Source: Athripsodes cinereus | Lineage: Eukaryota > Arthropoda > Insecta > Trichoptera > Leptoceridae | DNA: 64,000 nucleotides | Assembly: GCA_947579605.1 (NCBI GenBank) | Contig: OX388318.1 | Location: 6,448,001 to 6,512,000, forward strand | Reading direction: 5' to 3' | In this document: in pieces, positions 23,729 to 34,924 of the stretch | How the letters are laid out: every line of letters begins with the position of its first letter | How positions within the stretch are numbered: position 1 is the stretch's first letter | The notes under the pieces: generated by a model | Databases searched by the model: none | The model's input: only the letters and a program-made list of their open reading frames with translations | What the model was told of the DNA's origin: nothing | Position numbers and translations under genes: made by a program

Positions 23729-24204
23729 GGGGCGTTCACATTTGTTCACTTTCAGTGATCACTCCGGATGATCCTCCAAGATGAACAGGTGTGAACAGGT
23801 GTTTCGTCGCTAGTGATCACTAGCGATGACGGAGGAAAGAGATTACCACTCGTCATAATTTTGATGAAAGGTCCTTTCACTGAAACGACCATAAACAAGT
23901 TTTATCTTATTATTTGTTTAATTCTCTATGAATTTGTATTGAATGTCAGAATCATGTACAAAATTATTATGCAGTCGAGAGCTATACGAGTATTAATTTA
24001 TTTTAAGTGTTATTTTTATTTTTGAATTTGTTTAATTATTTTTAAACGAAAATACGTCAAACTACATACAACATGAGTGAGAGTGTTGACATGGCAGTGA
24101 AAGCATAGGATGAACAAATGTGAACAGACGTGTTCACTTTCGATGAACAGGTTTGACCCTGACACTCTGGATGATCATCTAAAGTGAAGCAATGTGAATG
24201 CTAC
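23729..24204 (+). mobile_element. 476-bp MITE, copy 1 of an inverted pair
   Basis: Left end GGGGCGTTCACATTTGTTCA. The reversed right end is GTAGCATTCACATTGCTTCA. The interior includes the palindrome CTAGTGATCACTAG. The flanks are TAAA (23725-23728) and TTAA (24205-24208), suggesting a TTAA-type target as for piggyBac, with one site mutated. The interior ORF is not protein-like. A near-identical copy lies inverted at 27519-27990. Confidence 0.7.
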
Positions 24205-24398
24205 TTAAGTTAAGAAGGAGGAATAGGAGGGGGTGGGATAGTAGTGGAAGGAGTGGATGTAGCTAAGGGCTTTATTGATATGATGAAGTGTGAAACAAAA
24301 TAAATGATATATTACAAAACGTTATGACTAAATATGTAAAAAAGTGATCTACAGATAAGATATTACATTTTGGGGGTGACGATCTACCAATCATATCG

Positions 24399-24645
24399 AT
24401 GAGCTTGTATTTATCTGAAATAGGGGGTGTTAGAAAGCGAAGGCAGCCAAGAACTACGTGCCTTGACAGCGAACATCAAATTCTCAAGGACAGCCGCGTG
24501 TTGAGCAAAATAAATCAGCATGCATGTATGAGCAAATGGATGACTGTGGAGGAAGTGAAAGTGTGTGAGGATAAATCTATATAGCGTTCCGTTTTCTCTG
24601 CCTACCCCACCTGGGATTCAATGGGAGTATAGTATAATTTTACAT
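24399..24645 (+). pseudogene. TATAGTATAG-tailed LINE, RT C-terminal fragment
   Basis: It encodes GGVRKRRQPRTTCLD and related blocks, then ends CTGCCTACCCCACCTGGGAT and a GAGTATAGTATA tail. It is 5'-truncated and has frame damage. Confidence 0.75.
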
Positions 24646-24674
24646 TTCAAGTGTTATGCAAAAGGCATGTTTTT

Positions 24675-24825
24675 ACATACTATATTCAGCAATGAGGATA
24701 AACAACCATTCTGAATGTCTTAATTTTTTGTTGGTACGTAGAGAACAGCTTGCATGTTTATAATATACAGCTGATCTGCTAGCTACACCACTTGTGGGAT
24801 ATGCTGTGACGGTATAGTAGTATTT
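24675..24825 (+). repeat. GTA-tailed SINE-like family, 5'-truncated copy
   Basis: CAGCAATGAGG, CCATTCTGAATGTCTTAA and CACCACTTGTGGGATATGC with tail GGTATAGTAGTA. It follows the LINE fragment at 24645 almost directly. Confidence 0.75.
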
Positions 24826-25048
24826 TAATTAGAGATAAATATATTCTCATACTAATAAGCCCAGGTTTAGATATGCATTTTTTTATTGTGAATACGATTG
24901 TATATTTTTAGCGCTTATATCCCGAAGCTAGGATAAAGACTAATGCCATTATATTTATTTATAAAACTCACAAAATATAAAAGCAACAATATACCGACTT
25001 CAATGCGGCGATATCGATGATATCCAATACAAAGAATGTTATAACATA

Positions 25049-25137
25049 TTATTTATAAAAGTACCCATGCCGTGAGAAATTCTGTGTACACGGAAGATTT
25101 GTCGATGCGAATTCGTTCGAAGAAACTGTCTCGCAAT
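25049..25137 (-). pseudogene. possible second exon of an unrecognised gene or relic
   Basis: An acceptor-like TATCTTTGCAG precedes 25137. The frame then reads DCETVSSNEFASTNL and continues to an in-frame TAA at 25051-25049. The phase fits the candidate donor at 25404-25402 of the preceding coding segment. No family was recognised. Confidence 0.3.
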
Positions 25138-25403
25138 CTGCAAAGATAGAAGTGGCGCACTTAGGTTACATAATTACTAAAGGTATGTTTAAAGACATCG
25201 TTGCAAACTATATTAGTTTTGCAATCCGAAAAATAACGCCCTCTATATTAACTAACTCTCATCTATTGAGCATCTTTCATGAGATTATAATATCATGACA
25301 AAGATATTGCAATGATTTACATATGTTGAATCATTTCTAAAATTTTCAACGGAAAAGTTAACCTATTGCAAACTTTCTCAGGAGGGTGAGCAAAGACATC
25401 TAC

Positions 25404-25741
25404 CAATATGCTGGACGAGATCAATAGAGCCAGCAAGTCCTGCTTCTATGAAAGAGCTTTTGGTGTCGCAGGACATTTTGAACTGACTACCCGAGGACCT
25501 TCGTAAAAACCAATCAATAACAATTTCACGAGCAATTTGAAGCCATCGCTCTTCCAACATGGTTTTCCGCGCCCTTGAGATGGATGTTCCATTAAACGGC
25601 GCCGAATTAATTATCCGATATGCATACATTTCGCCAAAATAATTATATCCTCTAAAAATCCCTGTCCATTGCTTCTTCCAGAAACTCTGGGCATTTCAAA
25701 TCAAGTTTTTCAACATACAACTCATAACACACAGGCTTTTT
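25404..25741 (-). pseudogene. unrecognised coding segment with one frameshift
   Basis: Two overlapping minus-strand frames read as one protein if a single T in a T5 run near 25650 is an insertion. The upstream frame gives YELYVEKLDLKCPEFLEEAM. The downstream frame gives GYNYFGEMYAYRIINS, SRARKTMLEERWLQIAREI and KMSCDTKSSFIEAGLAG. Composition is protein-like and unlike the surrounding DNA. A donor-like ATTG|GTAGAT at 25404/25403 leaves phase 1, which fits the segment at 25137-25049. The 5' side hits an in-frame stop at 25744-25742. I do not recognise the family. Confidence 0.35.
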
Positions 25742-26311
25742 TTAATGCACAACCAAATTGTTTTTTAACGAACTTTTTTTTAATAGATACTTAAAACTTA
25801 AGATAGGTATATATTATGTAAATCTCGATTCTACGTATATACATATAATTGAATTTGATAGTTCTGGATTTAGATATTCGCGTTTGCTTCAAATTAAACC
25901 ATTGATCTGTGTTAAAATATTATTGTATCAAACTGTTTTACTATTATTTTATTCATTGTGAAATACATCGCAAAGAAGAAAATACCATAATCAATCCTAG
26001 ATGCAAGCAAGTATACAAAGTAATAATAATATTACCTAGGAAACTAGATGGTTAGATGTGTACATTTAAACAAAGTATATAATATTATGTATGTATCGTA
26101 CTATGTAAATTGTTGAATAGTTATCGAGTAAAATTATACGTACCCTGCAGCTAGTACATAGACACAGAATAGTGCATAGATGGAAAATTATATACTTCGG
26201 GTATAATTCAGAGGGTATTGCACTAGTAAGTACTTTTAGTCGATTTGTATTAATAAAGTAGTGTGTTTGCTTGTAGATACTTATAATTTGGATTTTCTGT
26301 CCTGTTTTATT

Positions 26312-26435
26312 TGTGTATGAGGTTTGCCACCCATCCATAAAGTGATATTTTTGTTGGCATAAAGAGGACAGCTTACGTGGTTTTTTTTTAAATTCAACTG
26401 GTCTACTGGCTACCTCATCTGTGGGATATGTCGTG
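26312..26435 (+). repeat. GTA-tailed SINE-like family, 5'-truncated copy
   Basis: GAGGTTTGCCACCCATCC, TTGGCATAAAGAGGACAGC, CTGGCTACCTCATCTGTGGG. The terminal GTA tail is lost. Confidence 0.65.
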
Positions 26436-26949
26436 TTCGAATCGTTTCCACTTAAAGTTAAGACATTCTAAAAGGGTGGCATAGTTGTCGATACAGCAGT
26501 CATTAATTTTAACACGAGATTTGATTAAATTTAAGCGATGATACACATTTATAATGTATTAAAACTGTGTCATTTTATTTTGTAATTACACACTCTAAAC
26601 TGAAAATTAAAGGACTAATAAGATAGCTAAAAACGGGTATTTATTAAGAAGTGATGGAAACGCGTGGCGGCAGCTATAGAGAGCGCCTGCATTTATATTG
26701 TGTGTGTGATTGATAGTTGTGCAGAGTGATTGTTGGCGTGTATTGAAATTAATAAAAAACAATATTATTATTTAAAAATAATGTCTTTTAGTATGTTGCA
26801 GCTGGTGTGAGTAAATTAGAGAAGAAAACGATATGAAAAGTGTAGATGTATGCAGAAAATAACAGAGTGAATGAAAATATGATAATACATACTTCAAGTT
26901 AAGAATAAACAGGATTACCATACTTAGTAGCAGTACGGCACGACGTAGT

Positions 26950-27482
26950 TATGGTTTACCATTTCTCGAGAGATTTGATTTCTCGGGTCTCAAGAATTCT
27001 CGAGATGCTTTTTCAATCATTTCTGGGATATCCAGAAGTCACATATTTTTTCCAGGTCACGTTTAATTAAGTTTCACAATTTCATTTTGTTTTATTTCAA
27101 TAAAATATACCACTGCCAGCCTGACAGTTGTATAACCTAATTGTTGTATAGTGGACAAAATATAAAAAAATTAATCATAAACAAATAACAGTTTTAAAAA
27201 TAAGTACAAAAACATAACTTTATATTAAAAAAAATAACTTACAATATGTTGTACAACACCACACAATAAACCTTAGAACAGAATACTTTGTAAATTGTTA
27301 GAGGATATTTATGAAATATATTACGACAGTCTGTAACTGAAATTTTCAATTGTTTTTAACCAGAAATAGAGCCCAGTTAAGAATAGTCAATTTCTCGATT
27401 TTTCTCGATCATTCTTTCCCGGACACGGGAACGTCAAATTTCCTGGAAAATCGAGTCTGAGAATTCCTGGGAACTAACCCTG
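26950..27482. mobile_element. hAT-like non-autonomous relic
   Basis: The reversed right end reads CAGGGTTAGTTCCCAGGAAT, a typical hAT-type terminus. The left end TATGGTTTACCATTTCTCGA is a diverged match. Flanking 8-mers GACGTAGT (26942-26949) and AGCGTAGT (27483-27490) agree at 6 of 8 positions. No transposase frame was seen. Confidence 0.5.
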
Positions 27483-27518
27483 AGCGTAGTATTGTAGTAG
27501 GTACTTAATCTATGTGAA

Positions 27519-27990
27519 GTAGCATTCACATTGCTTCACTTTGGATGATCATCCAGAGTGTCAGGGTCAAACCTGTTCATCGAAAGTGAACACGTCTGTT
27601 CACATTTGTTCATCCTATGCTTTCACTGCCATGTCTACTTTCTCACTCATGTTGTATGTAGTTTGACGTATTTTCGTATAAAAATAATTAAACAAATTCA
27701 AAAATGAAAAATAACACTTAAAAATAAATTAATATAGCTATCGACGGCATAATAATTTTGTACATGATTCTGACATTCAATACAAATTCATAGAGAATAA
27801 AACAAATAATAAGATGAAACTTGTTTATGGTCGTTTCAGTGAAAGGACCTTTCATCAAAATTATGACGAGTGGTAATCTCTTTGCTCCGTCATCGCTAGT
27901 GATCACTATTGATGAAACGCCTGTTCACACTTGTTCATCTTGGAAGATCATCCGGAGTGATCACTGAAAGTGAACGTATGTGAACGACCC
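27519..27990 (-). mobile_element. 472-bp MITE, copy 2 of an inverted pair
   Basis: A near-identical inverted copy of 23729-24204, beginning GTAGCATTCACATTGCTTCA and ending GTGAACGACCC. It is followed by TTAA (27991-27994) and preceded by TGAA (27515-27518). It lies only 36 bases from the hAT-like relic. Confidence 0.7.
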
Positions 27991-28459
27991 TTAAGTTTAT
28001 TGCAGATAGTATTGTAGTACACATCAGTTACACATACCCATTGTTATATTTATATTAGCAGTTAAAAGTCAGCAATAGGTACGTACTATTAATGTACATT
28101 TTTTTTATTATAAGCATATGGAATTCTATAAGAACACAGCCGCGCCATAAAAAGCTTTCCTCTTTCAATACAATCAATATCGTACCTTCATTATCAGACT
28201 ATGTGACGGAGGGTCCGCCAGACAAAAGAAATTATGTAGGTACATCCATAGCTCAACAAATCGAAAATTGTTATTTAATTGGTAATACGCATAATCAACA
28301 CCACTCTTCTAACTCCACAAACAAATAACTATAAAAAATACACGGTTCCCTTTATTTATTCAATATTTAATTAATGAATAAAAATGTGCGTAACAGGAAA
28401 TACGTACGTAATAAATACGAAAGGAATGTGGAATGAAAGTTGGTGTAATAACAAGGATG

Positions 28460-28775
28460 AATGTAGGTAAATAAGTTAAGATGGTTTGGGCACGTGGAAA
28501 GAATGAATGAGGACAGAATGACTAAGAAGATATATTTGGCTAAGAGGAATGGTGCTCGGAGACGTGGCCGTCCTAGGATTATATGGCAAGATCATTTAAA
28601 TCAAATCCTACAGGACGGTCACGTGTTGAGCACATTGAACAGGAGAGCATGCATGAGGAATTGTATGACAGTGACGGAAGCGAAAGATGTATGCAAGGAT
28701 AGAAGGAAGTGGCGCTCGATCCTTTCTGCCTACCCCGCGAGGGAAGCGGCGTGATGGTATGTATGTATGTAATAA
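28460..28775 (+). pseudogene. TATAGTATAG-type LINE, RT C-terminal fragment (variant)
   Basis: Continuous frame with MERMNEDRMTKKIYLAKRN, RRGRPRIIWQDHLNQILQDG, RRACMRNCM and RKWRSILSAYPAREAA*. The 3' end is GGCGTGATGGTATGTATGTA, so its tail differs from the TATAG copies. Confidence 0.85.
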
Positions 28776-29068
28776 AAATGACCCTTTTTTAAATCCACAA
28801 ATAAATTTTCGATTTTTTTACTTATTGAACTAAACAAAGACAACTATTATGTCTCTGACAGTGCGATTATTGTATAGGATATTTCACTGTCTGAGAATTT
28901 TTAATTAACAAAAACATGTTTAAATTCAGGAAAGTACCAAAAATAAAAACATGTCAAAAATTAAATTGGCACTTTTGAGTTATATAGTATCAAATCTCTC
29001 ATTTTGAATGAAAATAACACTGAATATGGTTTTTACTTTGTAATTTCTTGTACCTACTTTCGTTTATC

Positions 29069-29074
29069 AAAAAA
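29069..29074 (-). terminator. Pol III terminator of tRNA-Pro(AGG)
   Basis: Six T residues on the minus strand, about 14 bases downstream of the tRNA 3' end. Confidence 0.7.
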
Positions 29075-29088
29075 GCGTGGATTATTTC

Positions 29089-29160
29089 GGGCTCGTCCGG
29101 GATTTGAACCCGGGACCTCTCGCACCCTAAGCGAGAATCATACCCCTAGACCAACGAGCC
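29089..29160 (-). tRNA. tRNA-Pro (anticodon AGG)
   Basis: A 72-nt cloverleaf identical to the plus-strand gene at 15100-15171 except that the anticodon loop is TTAGGGT, so position 34 is A (to be edited to inosine, as is usual for this isoacceptor). A and B boxes and all stems are intact. It lies 355 bases downstream of an ADAMTS-like exon on the same strand, hence probably inside that gene's next intron. Confidence 0.96.
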
Positions 29161-29515
29161 GGCGGCCGGTGGCCTCAAAACACCCTTCAAAAATTACAAG
29201 CACAAAGGGGATGAAAATGTACTTATATAAAAAATAAATAGATGTCGCTAAAGTCGCTACTGCCATCTATGTAACGACATTGAAAGCCCGAAGTTATACG
29301 AAATAGCCACAGATGGCAGTACACGAACCAGAAATACATTTTGGGTTTACAAAAATATCAATAGATGGCAATAGCAGTGCATTCTTTTCAATAATAATAC
29401 CTACTTAGATAATAATATTTTATAAGACGAAATTTTTCTTGCAGTTTGAAACTAGAATTAGGCAGCTAGGGATATTATTTTTTCAATTCTATCATTTAAT
29501 TAGACTAAATCTTAC

Positions 29516-29646
29516 CTTGCAATGTCCCTGGACACATATAGCCCTGAATCCTGGTTTATCACATATTGTCCCATCTATCGCTGTACCTAATGTGGCATAG
29601 AATCTTCTGCCTGCGGGCCGGCAGTTCAATGCACATGGATTTTTTT
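29516..29646 (-). CDS. ADAMTS-like protein, exon encoding the cysteine-rich CALNC segment
   Basis: The acceptor TTCTTTTTCCAG precedes 29646 and the donor AAG|GTAAGA follows 29516. The exon completes a phase-1 codon and ends in phase 0. It encodes KNPCALNCRPAGRRFYA, IDGTICDKPG and ICVQGHCK. This is the ADAMTS/ADAMTSL cysteine-rich motif in which NPCALNC, FY, DGT.C and IC..G.C are conserved. In the family the next residues form a VGCD..LGS segment; I could not find that exon below 29516, so it is either far downstream in this window or outside it. Confidence 0.85.
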
Positions 29647-30073
29647 CTGGAAAAAGAATTACTCACTGACAGAATCTGTTATTGTTATGTTAATTAATAC
29701 ATACCTAAATCATTATCGATAATATACATTTGTAATGAATAAATAATTCAATGAAAAATGTAGGTTCCATCGAATTATTCTTTCTGCGAAAAAAATTGAG
29801 TGTCTATAAAAAAACATCCATGAACCTCACAGAGAAAAAAACTCTACATAATGCCCTAGTGGTGATGTTAAACAAAGAGGGTATTTCAAAGAAATTGCAT
29901 AGATAATTAATTAATGTCATTTGCAGAGAGATTACTGGTTACCTTGCAGCTAAAGGAACTTGCAGAAATGTAGAAATGGGTAAAGATAAAGAAGAGGGTA
30001 TATTAAGAAAACGAAACTCCGTTAAAATTTGTATTAAAGACTCCATAAAATATAACTATTGATGTTTACTTAC

Positions 30074-30176
30074 CATCTACATACGGTAACCACAGAAAGA
30101 ATTTCCCTCTGAAAGGTCTCCTGTTATATGCAGAGCACTGCTCCGCTCTGAAGTCCGTGCGGGGACCAGGACAAGC
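30074..30176 (-). CDS. ADAMTS-like protein, exon with DFRAEQC motif
   Basis: Acceptor TATTTTTTTGCAG before 30176 and donor GATG|GTAAGT after 30074. Reading in phase 0, it encodes ACPGPRTDFRAEQCSAYN and RRPFRGKFFLWLPYVD, leaving one base for the next exon. DFRAEQC and PFRG..(F/Y).W.PYV are diagnostic of the region after the first TSP1 repeat in ADAMTS-like proteins and papilin. Phases match both neighbouring exons. Confidence 0.87.
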
Positions 30177-30279
30177 CTGCAAAAAAATAATTATGTAATT
30201 TTAGAAAAATTGCATGAGTAAATAAATAAAGACTTTCTAGGAAAGTGAAGAACCCGTGTAGTATGTAGGCCAAGAACGG

Positions 30280-30580
30280 GTCTCCATGTGTGCCAATAAA
30301 AGTTGAGATATTCAGAATAGGCGACATAACTCATCGCTGAATTTTATATGTTAAATGTCCTATTATAGATGCTTTACGAACACATGTTTCTTACACGACA
30401 CTCTAAAACTTACAGAAAAGAATTGGAAATCTATTATTTGCCGTAGACTCCACTGAATAATACATTTAACAATTTCAATTCAGCGATGACGTATGACACG
30501 CATTCTAAATGTCTTAATTTTATTGTTATGGAGAGGACAAAACGTGTATTATTTAATAACATGCAGTTATACTGAGATGT
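30280..30580. repeat. head-to-head pair of SINE-like copies
   Basis: A minus-oriented copy (about 30280-30460, from GTGCCAATAAAAGTTGAGAT to CAGAAAAGAATTGGAAATC and GTAGACTCCAC) is followed directly by a plus-oriented core (CAATTCAGCGATGACGTATG to TTATGGAGAGGACAAAACGTG). Both belong to the GTA-tailed family. Confidence 0.6.
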
Positions 30581-31034
30581 ATTTGGGTTTACATATTTCA
30601 AATTCAGAGTCTTTTAATTTAATCAACAATGAATTTACCTAAATTTGTGACAATAAAAATAGTTTACATGATTTGTATTTTAGAAGTAATAAAAATAAAT
30701 TAATAATAATAATGAATGCCTAATTAATTATATAATATATTATTACCTATATCAAATTAATTAATGTTAAGGTTGTAATAAAAAGGTATTATGTGTGTTA
30801 ATTAATACAATAGTATCCAAGTTCACAATAAAATCTTAATTGTTAATGGTTATCCCTGTATTATTGTTATTTCTTACAGAATTTAGGACCTTCAGACAAG
30901 GGTGTACCCAGGACTGAGTAGGCACTCTAGGGGGGCAGCAAGCATAGATCTTTTTTATTGTCACAAATTGTACAGCGTCCATTTTAAATTGTGAAATTCA
31001 GTGTGAAACATTTAAATTCATGTACTATATTGAA

Positions 31035-31345
31035 TTACGATGGTTTGGACGTGTGAAACGAATTGATGAGGAAAGACTGACAAAGAGGTTATACCTTTCT
31101 GAACGAAGGGGTGTGAGGAAGGTCGGGTGAACGAGAATTACATGGCTTGATTATGTGAATTACATTCTTAAAGACCTCCGTGTGTTTAGTAAGAAAAAAG
31201 AAAAAAACGACGTGCGTGTATGAGAAATTTGCACGGATTTAGAAGCGAAAGAGGTATGTTAGGATAGATCTATATTATGGTGTTCCGTTCTCTCTGACTA
31301 CCCCTCTTGAGACACGGCGTGAAGGTTTAGTATAGTGTAATATAG
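31035..31345 (+). pseudogene. TATAGTATAG-tailed LINE, RT C-terminal fragment
   Basis: LRWFGRVKRIDEERLTKR-like coding, then disrupted frames, ending CTCTGACTACCCCTCTTGAG and a tail TTTAGTATAGTG. Confidence 0.75.
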
Positions 31346-31937
31346 TAGTATAAATTTTGTATAAGAATTCAAAATGTTAATTAAGTTCTTAATTTTGTAC
31401 AACAATTTAGAATCACTAAAATTTAATCTGACATCTCGGAGGAGTTGGGCAGTTCCTAAATCGATGGCAATTTTCCATACTTATACACTAATTTCGTCTA
31501 CTTTCCTGCTTTTTAATTCATTCTATGGGAGGAGGGGGGTGGTAACTTCCCTAGTTTTATTGATACGTCCATGTCTTCAGAGAACAATCACATACTATGT
31601 ACCTACTACAATACAGGTTAATAGTGGTAATAAGCATAATAATATATATTATTACCTTTATACACGTATTGAATAGTTTTTAATTGTGTCCATTTGTACT
31701 TCCAACAATAAGAACATAGGTAACAATAATATGTAGCCCACCTATTAGGAAATATTTTGAACTATCAACAAGTACTGAGTGTAGGTTTTTCTTTCATTCT
31801 TTCATTGATATTGTGTTGTGTTTAAGAGGCGTTCTATTTTTTGTGGATTATATTTTATTTGTCTATATAGGACACACAAGATTAACCCAAACTAATTCTT
31901 TCTTTTATCTAATGTCGTAATGTTAAAGGCAGGGGCC

Positions 31938-32142
31938 GTTGACATTCCGTATTTAGCGATTGACTACTGGCGAACTTTTGCGTTATTGTTGCGGTTATTG
32001 CTGAAAATTCGTTTGCGGTCGATCGCCAAGTTTAGTGTCTGTTTGTCTAGGGGATATGTACAGTGTAATTTTGCGTTATTGTTGCGGTTATAGTCGAAAA
32101 TTCGTTTGCAGTCGATCGCCAAGTGACGGTTTGTCTAGGGGG
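31938..32142. mobile_element. palindromic MITE (CCCCTAGACAAACCG family), copy 2 with duplicated half
   Basis: The right arm TCGATCGCCAAGTGACGGTT ending GTCTAGGGGGG is the inverse of the left arm at 3645. The block TTTTGCGTTATTGTTGCGGT...GATCGCCAAG occurs twice in tandem, so the right half is duplicated. Confidence 0.65.
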
Positions 32143-32207
32143 GCTGGTATCCATAGGTAAGTAGACAAACTACAAATAGGTATAAGTATGAAGTTTGTCT
32201 ATTTAGT

Positions 32208-32300
32208 TATTGCACATACAAATTGTCCTCTCAGTACCATAAAATATGCCATTCAGGACGGGTGGCGTTCCTCATCGCTGATTGAAGATAAACTGTTAAT
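32208..32300 (-). repeat. GTA-tailed SINE-like family fragment
   Basis: CAAATTGTCCTCTCAGTACC, CATTCAGGACGGGTGGCG and CCTCATCGCTGA are the reversed core of the family. Confidence 0.6.
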
Positions 32301-32837
32301 TTTCAGTGATTGCTTGTTTGCATTGTCATGGTGTCATGTTTTACTTTATAAAAATTGTGTTTTGGTCACAGAAATCAACAGGTCGATTATATTCTTTCAA
32401 TCCAAAATATTTAATCATCTCGAACGCATTGGCCTTCAGCTGTAATGATCCTTGTAAGAATCGTCTTATTGTCAGTAATAATAATAATAATTTAAGAGAA
32501 TATTGTCCTCAGTAAAGAATAAGAAAATCAGTTTTCTTCAATCAGATTGAGAATTTTAATAACTTGAATGAAGATGATGTTTTGACAATTTTAATTTTTC
32601 TATAACGACATATTGTCTTCTATTAAGAAATAATTTCTCGTTTTGATTTTTTATCTTTCACGAAGATGAAAATCTTCTAAGGTTGTGAAAAAATTATTTC
32701 GTTATATACAAAACTTTAGTTTCATAATTCAAGACTTGACTGAAGTCGTTTTTTCTATGTACGAAGAAAATTACATGTTGATAAAGACCTAGGTTTATTT
32801 TACAGTGCACTAAAAATTTACAGAAAATGAACTTTAC

Positions 32838-32985
32838 GGGTGTGTTGAGTAAGAAGAACCGACGTGCGTACATGAGAAATTGTATGAGTGTGGAGAAAGT
32901 GAAGGAAGTGTGTAAGGATAGATCTATTTGGCGTTTCGTTCTCTCTGCCTACCCCACTTGGACACAGCGTGAGGGTATAGTATAA
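32838..32985 (+). pseudogene. TATAGTATAG-tailed LINE, short 3' fragment
   Basis: Encodes SKKNRRAYMRNCMSVEKVKE and VLSAYPTWTQ, ends CTGCCTACCCCACTTGGACA and GAGGGTATAGTATA. Confidence 0.75.
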
Positions 32986-32999
32986 CTTTACGGGAAGCT

Positions 33000-33755
33000 T
33001 GGAGTTACGCCCCTGATAAAGTAGATACCTGCCTTTCTAACGAAATAAGTACTTTATATGATGACGGTACGTCACTGGTAACCCCGTGTATGTACATATA
33101 TCTTTGTACTAGGTATTTTATTAATTGCCTGTATCTTCAATAGGTCAGAGTTTAAACCTCCCTATATAAGGTATTATTATTATTATAGGACAACAACATT
33201 TACATTAACAAAGACATCATCTAAAAGATTGTTCAACTACAATGAACCCCACTCCAAATACACGGTTTTGATTCAAAAAAATATTTGAGATGTAATCAAT
33301 ATGAGAAAATCGAGATAATTACAAGTTCATATAAAGAATTTTAATCCACTTTTCTATAATTTTAGGCATAGTTTACTCGATGTCGGGTGCCTTATCTTAA
33401 AAACAATAGAAGAATCCAAATCAATAAAATAGTAAATATTTTATTCAGATATAAATTCGCCAAACACGGGTAAATCAGAATATATTTATATTTCACTGAA
33501 TTTAAAACTAATCAAGAAACTAGTATACACCTACCATAAATTTAATCTTGAAAGTAGAAATTAAATTTAAGACATTGTTCATTTGAAATGTGAAATTAGG
33601 AAGGTACTTTGTCGCTTTTCAGAAAATAAGTTTTTATTATAACGGAAGTAGACACCTACATGATAATAAATCCAATATATATTCAAATATTCTACTCATT
33701 TACCTACTGATAATCCTAAATGCAAGAAATTCCACAATGGGAACAACTAATTTAC
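33000..33755. other. AT-rich stretch with one LINE-tail motif
   Basis: ACTCGATGTCGGGTGCCTTA at 33373-33392 matches the tail of the minus-strand element at 5541-5829. No gene was recognised. Confidence 0.4.
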
Positions 33756-33759
33756 TGAC

Positions 33760-33868
33760 GGTTGGTTTAAATAATCTATCTATCCATTACTATCAGTTAA
33801 AATCTAATCTATAAAATTTATCTAGATTTTAACTGATAGTAATGGATAGATTAGATTATTGAAACCGG
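33760..33868. mobile_element. ~105-bp foldback MITE
   Basis: The left arm (ATCCATTACTATCAGTTAAA in GGTTTAAATAATC...ATCTA) and the right arm are inverted copies about 45 bases long with few mismatches, separated by about 15 bases. The whole unit folds into one hairpin. Confidence 0.7.
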
Positions 33869-34227
33869 CCATTTATGAATGGATATTTGCATTCAATGGT
33901 AGAGAAATTTCAAATCGTGCATTTTGAGGGTTGGGGTATTTGACTGGCGGTTCCCATCCCTAAGACCCCAATATTGATGCCTTTGTTAGATACTTTAAGG
34001 GTCTTTGTAACAACAAAGCTACGTAATAAGAACCTAACATCATTGTATCTACCTACTTACCTATACAATATGTTTAATATTATGTATGTCAGATGAAGGG
34101 TTATGTCGTGTTACCTAATGATGCGGCAATTTGACCCAAAATAATGATGATATGTCAGAATGTGTCACTACTACACTCAAGATACATTGACCCAGGGATA
34201 ATACTTATGTAGTTTGTTATAGTTACG

Positions 34228-34280
34228 AATTATTTATTTATTTACAAATATTTACGGCCAAAGCCTTTTACATGTTTAAC
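34228..34280 (-). repeat. LINE 3' tail (GGCT..GGCCGT type)
   Basis: In reverse, ATGTAAAAGGCTTTGGCCGT is followed by AAAT repeats, the same terminal signature as 13981-14423. Confidence 0.55.
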
Positions 34281-34341
34281 CTTTGTATAAATACAAAACA
34301 TGTATACAAAGGAACGATCAGTTACAAAAAAGACACAAAAC

Positions 34342-34665
34342 AATTAGATTAAAAAAAAACGAGAGTACCTACAGACAGTATAACATTAATCATGTTATAA
34401 TTATGAAATATAAAATAAGGTACGAAATTGTTAAAAAATTTTAGTCAAGATATTACAAATAGAAATCAAGTGGTATAAAAATGTCAAATATGGTTACAAG
34501 TCAATTAGTTAAAATTAGACTAAAAAAAACGAGAGTAAAGACAGTATAACATTAATCATGTTATAATTATAAAATAAGGTACGAAATTGTTAAAAAAAAT
34601 TAGTCGAGATATTACAAATAGAAATCAAGTGGTATAAAAATGTCAAATATAGTTAAAATTCATAA
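34342..34665 (+). repeat. ~165-bp imperfect tandem duplication
   Basis: The block from AAAACGAGAGTA through GACAGTATAACATTAATCAT to AATCAAGTGGTATAAAAATG occurs twice, about 170 bases apart, with small indels. It is non-coding. Confidence 0.8.
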
Positions 34666-34924
34666 GTAAATAAAAAATTGATAAAAAAAAATTACAAGTA
34701 ATAGAGATCAATTAAAATACATAAGTTATTATGATTACTTATCCGCAATCATCAAACACATCATTCACCCGTAACGTTCCTATTAAGAATAAAAGTTATT
34801 TATACAGAGCATCTTCCGTTTGGGTCGTTTGGGATAGTGAGTTTGTGCCAACAATACTAACTGGGTGACCTAAGTAATTTTCTGGACATTCTGGATCAAT
34901 GTTCAATCAACCTTTTTCTGACTA

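Noticed and set aside
25049..25137. Next exon of the ADAMTS-like gene
   Set aside because: Phase would be wrong for the exon at 29516, which ends in phase 0, and the expected VGCD-type sequence is absent.
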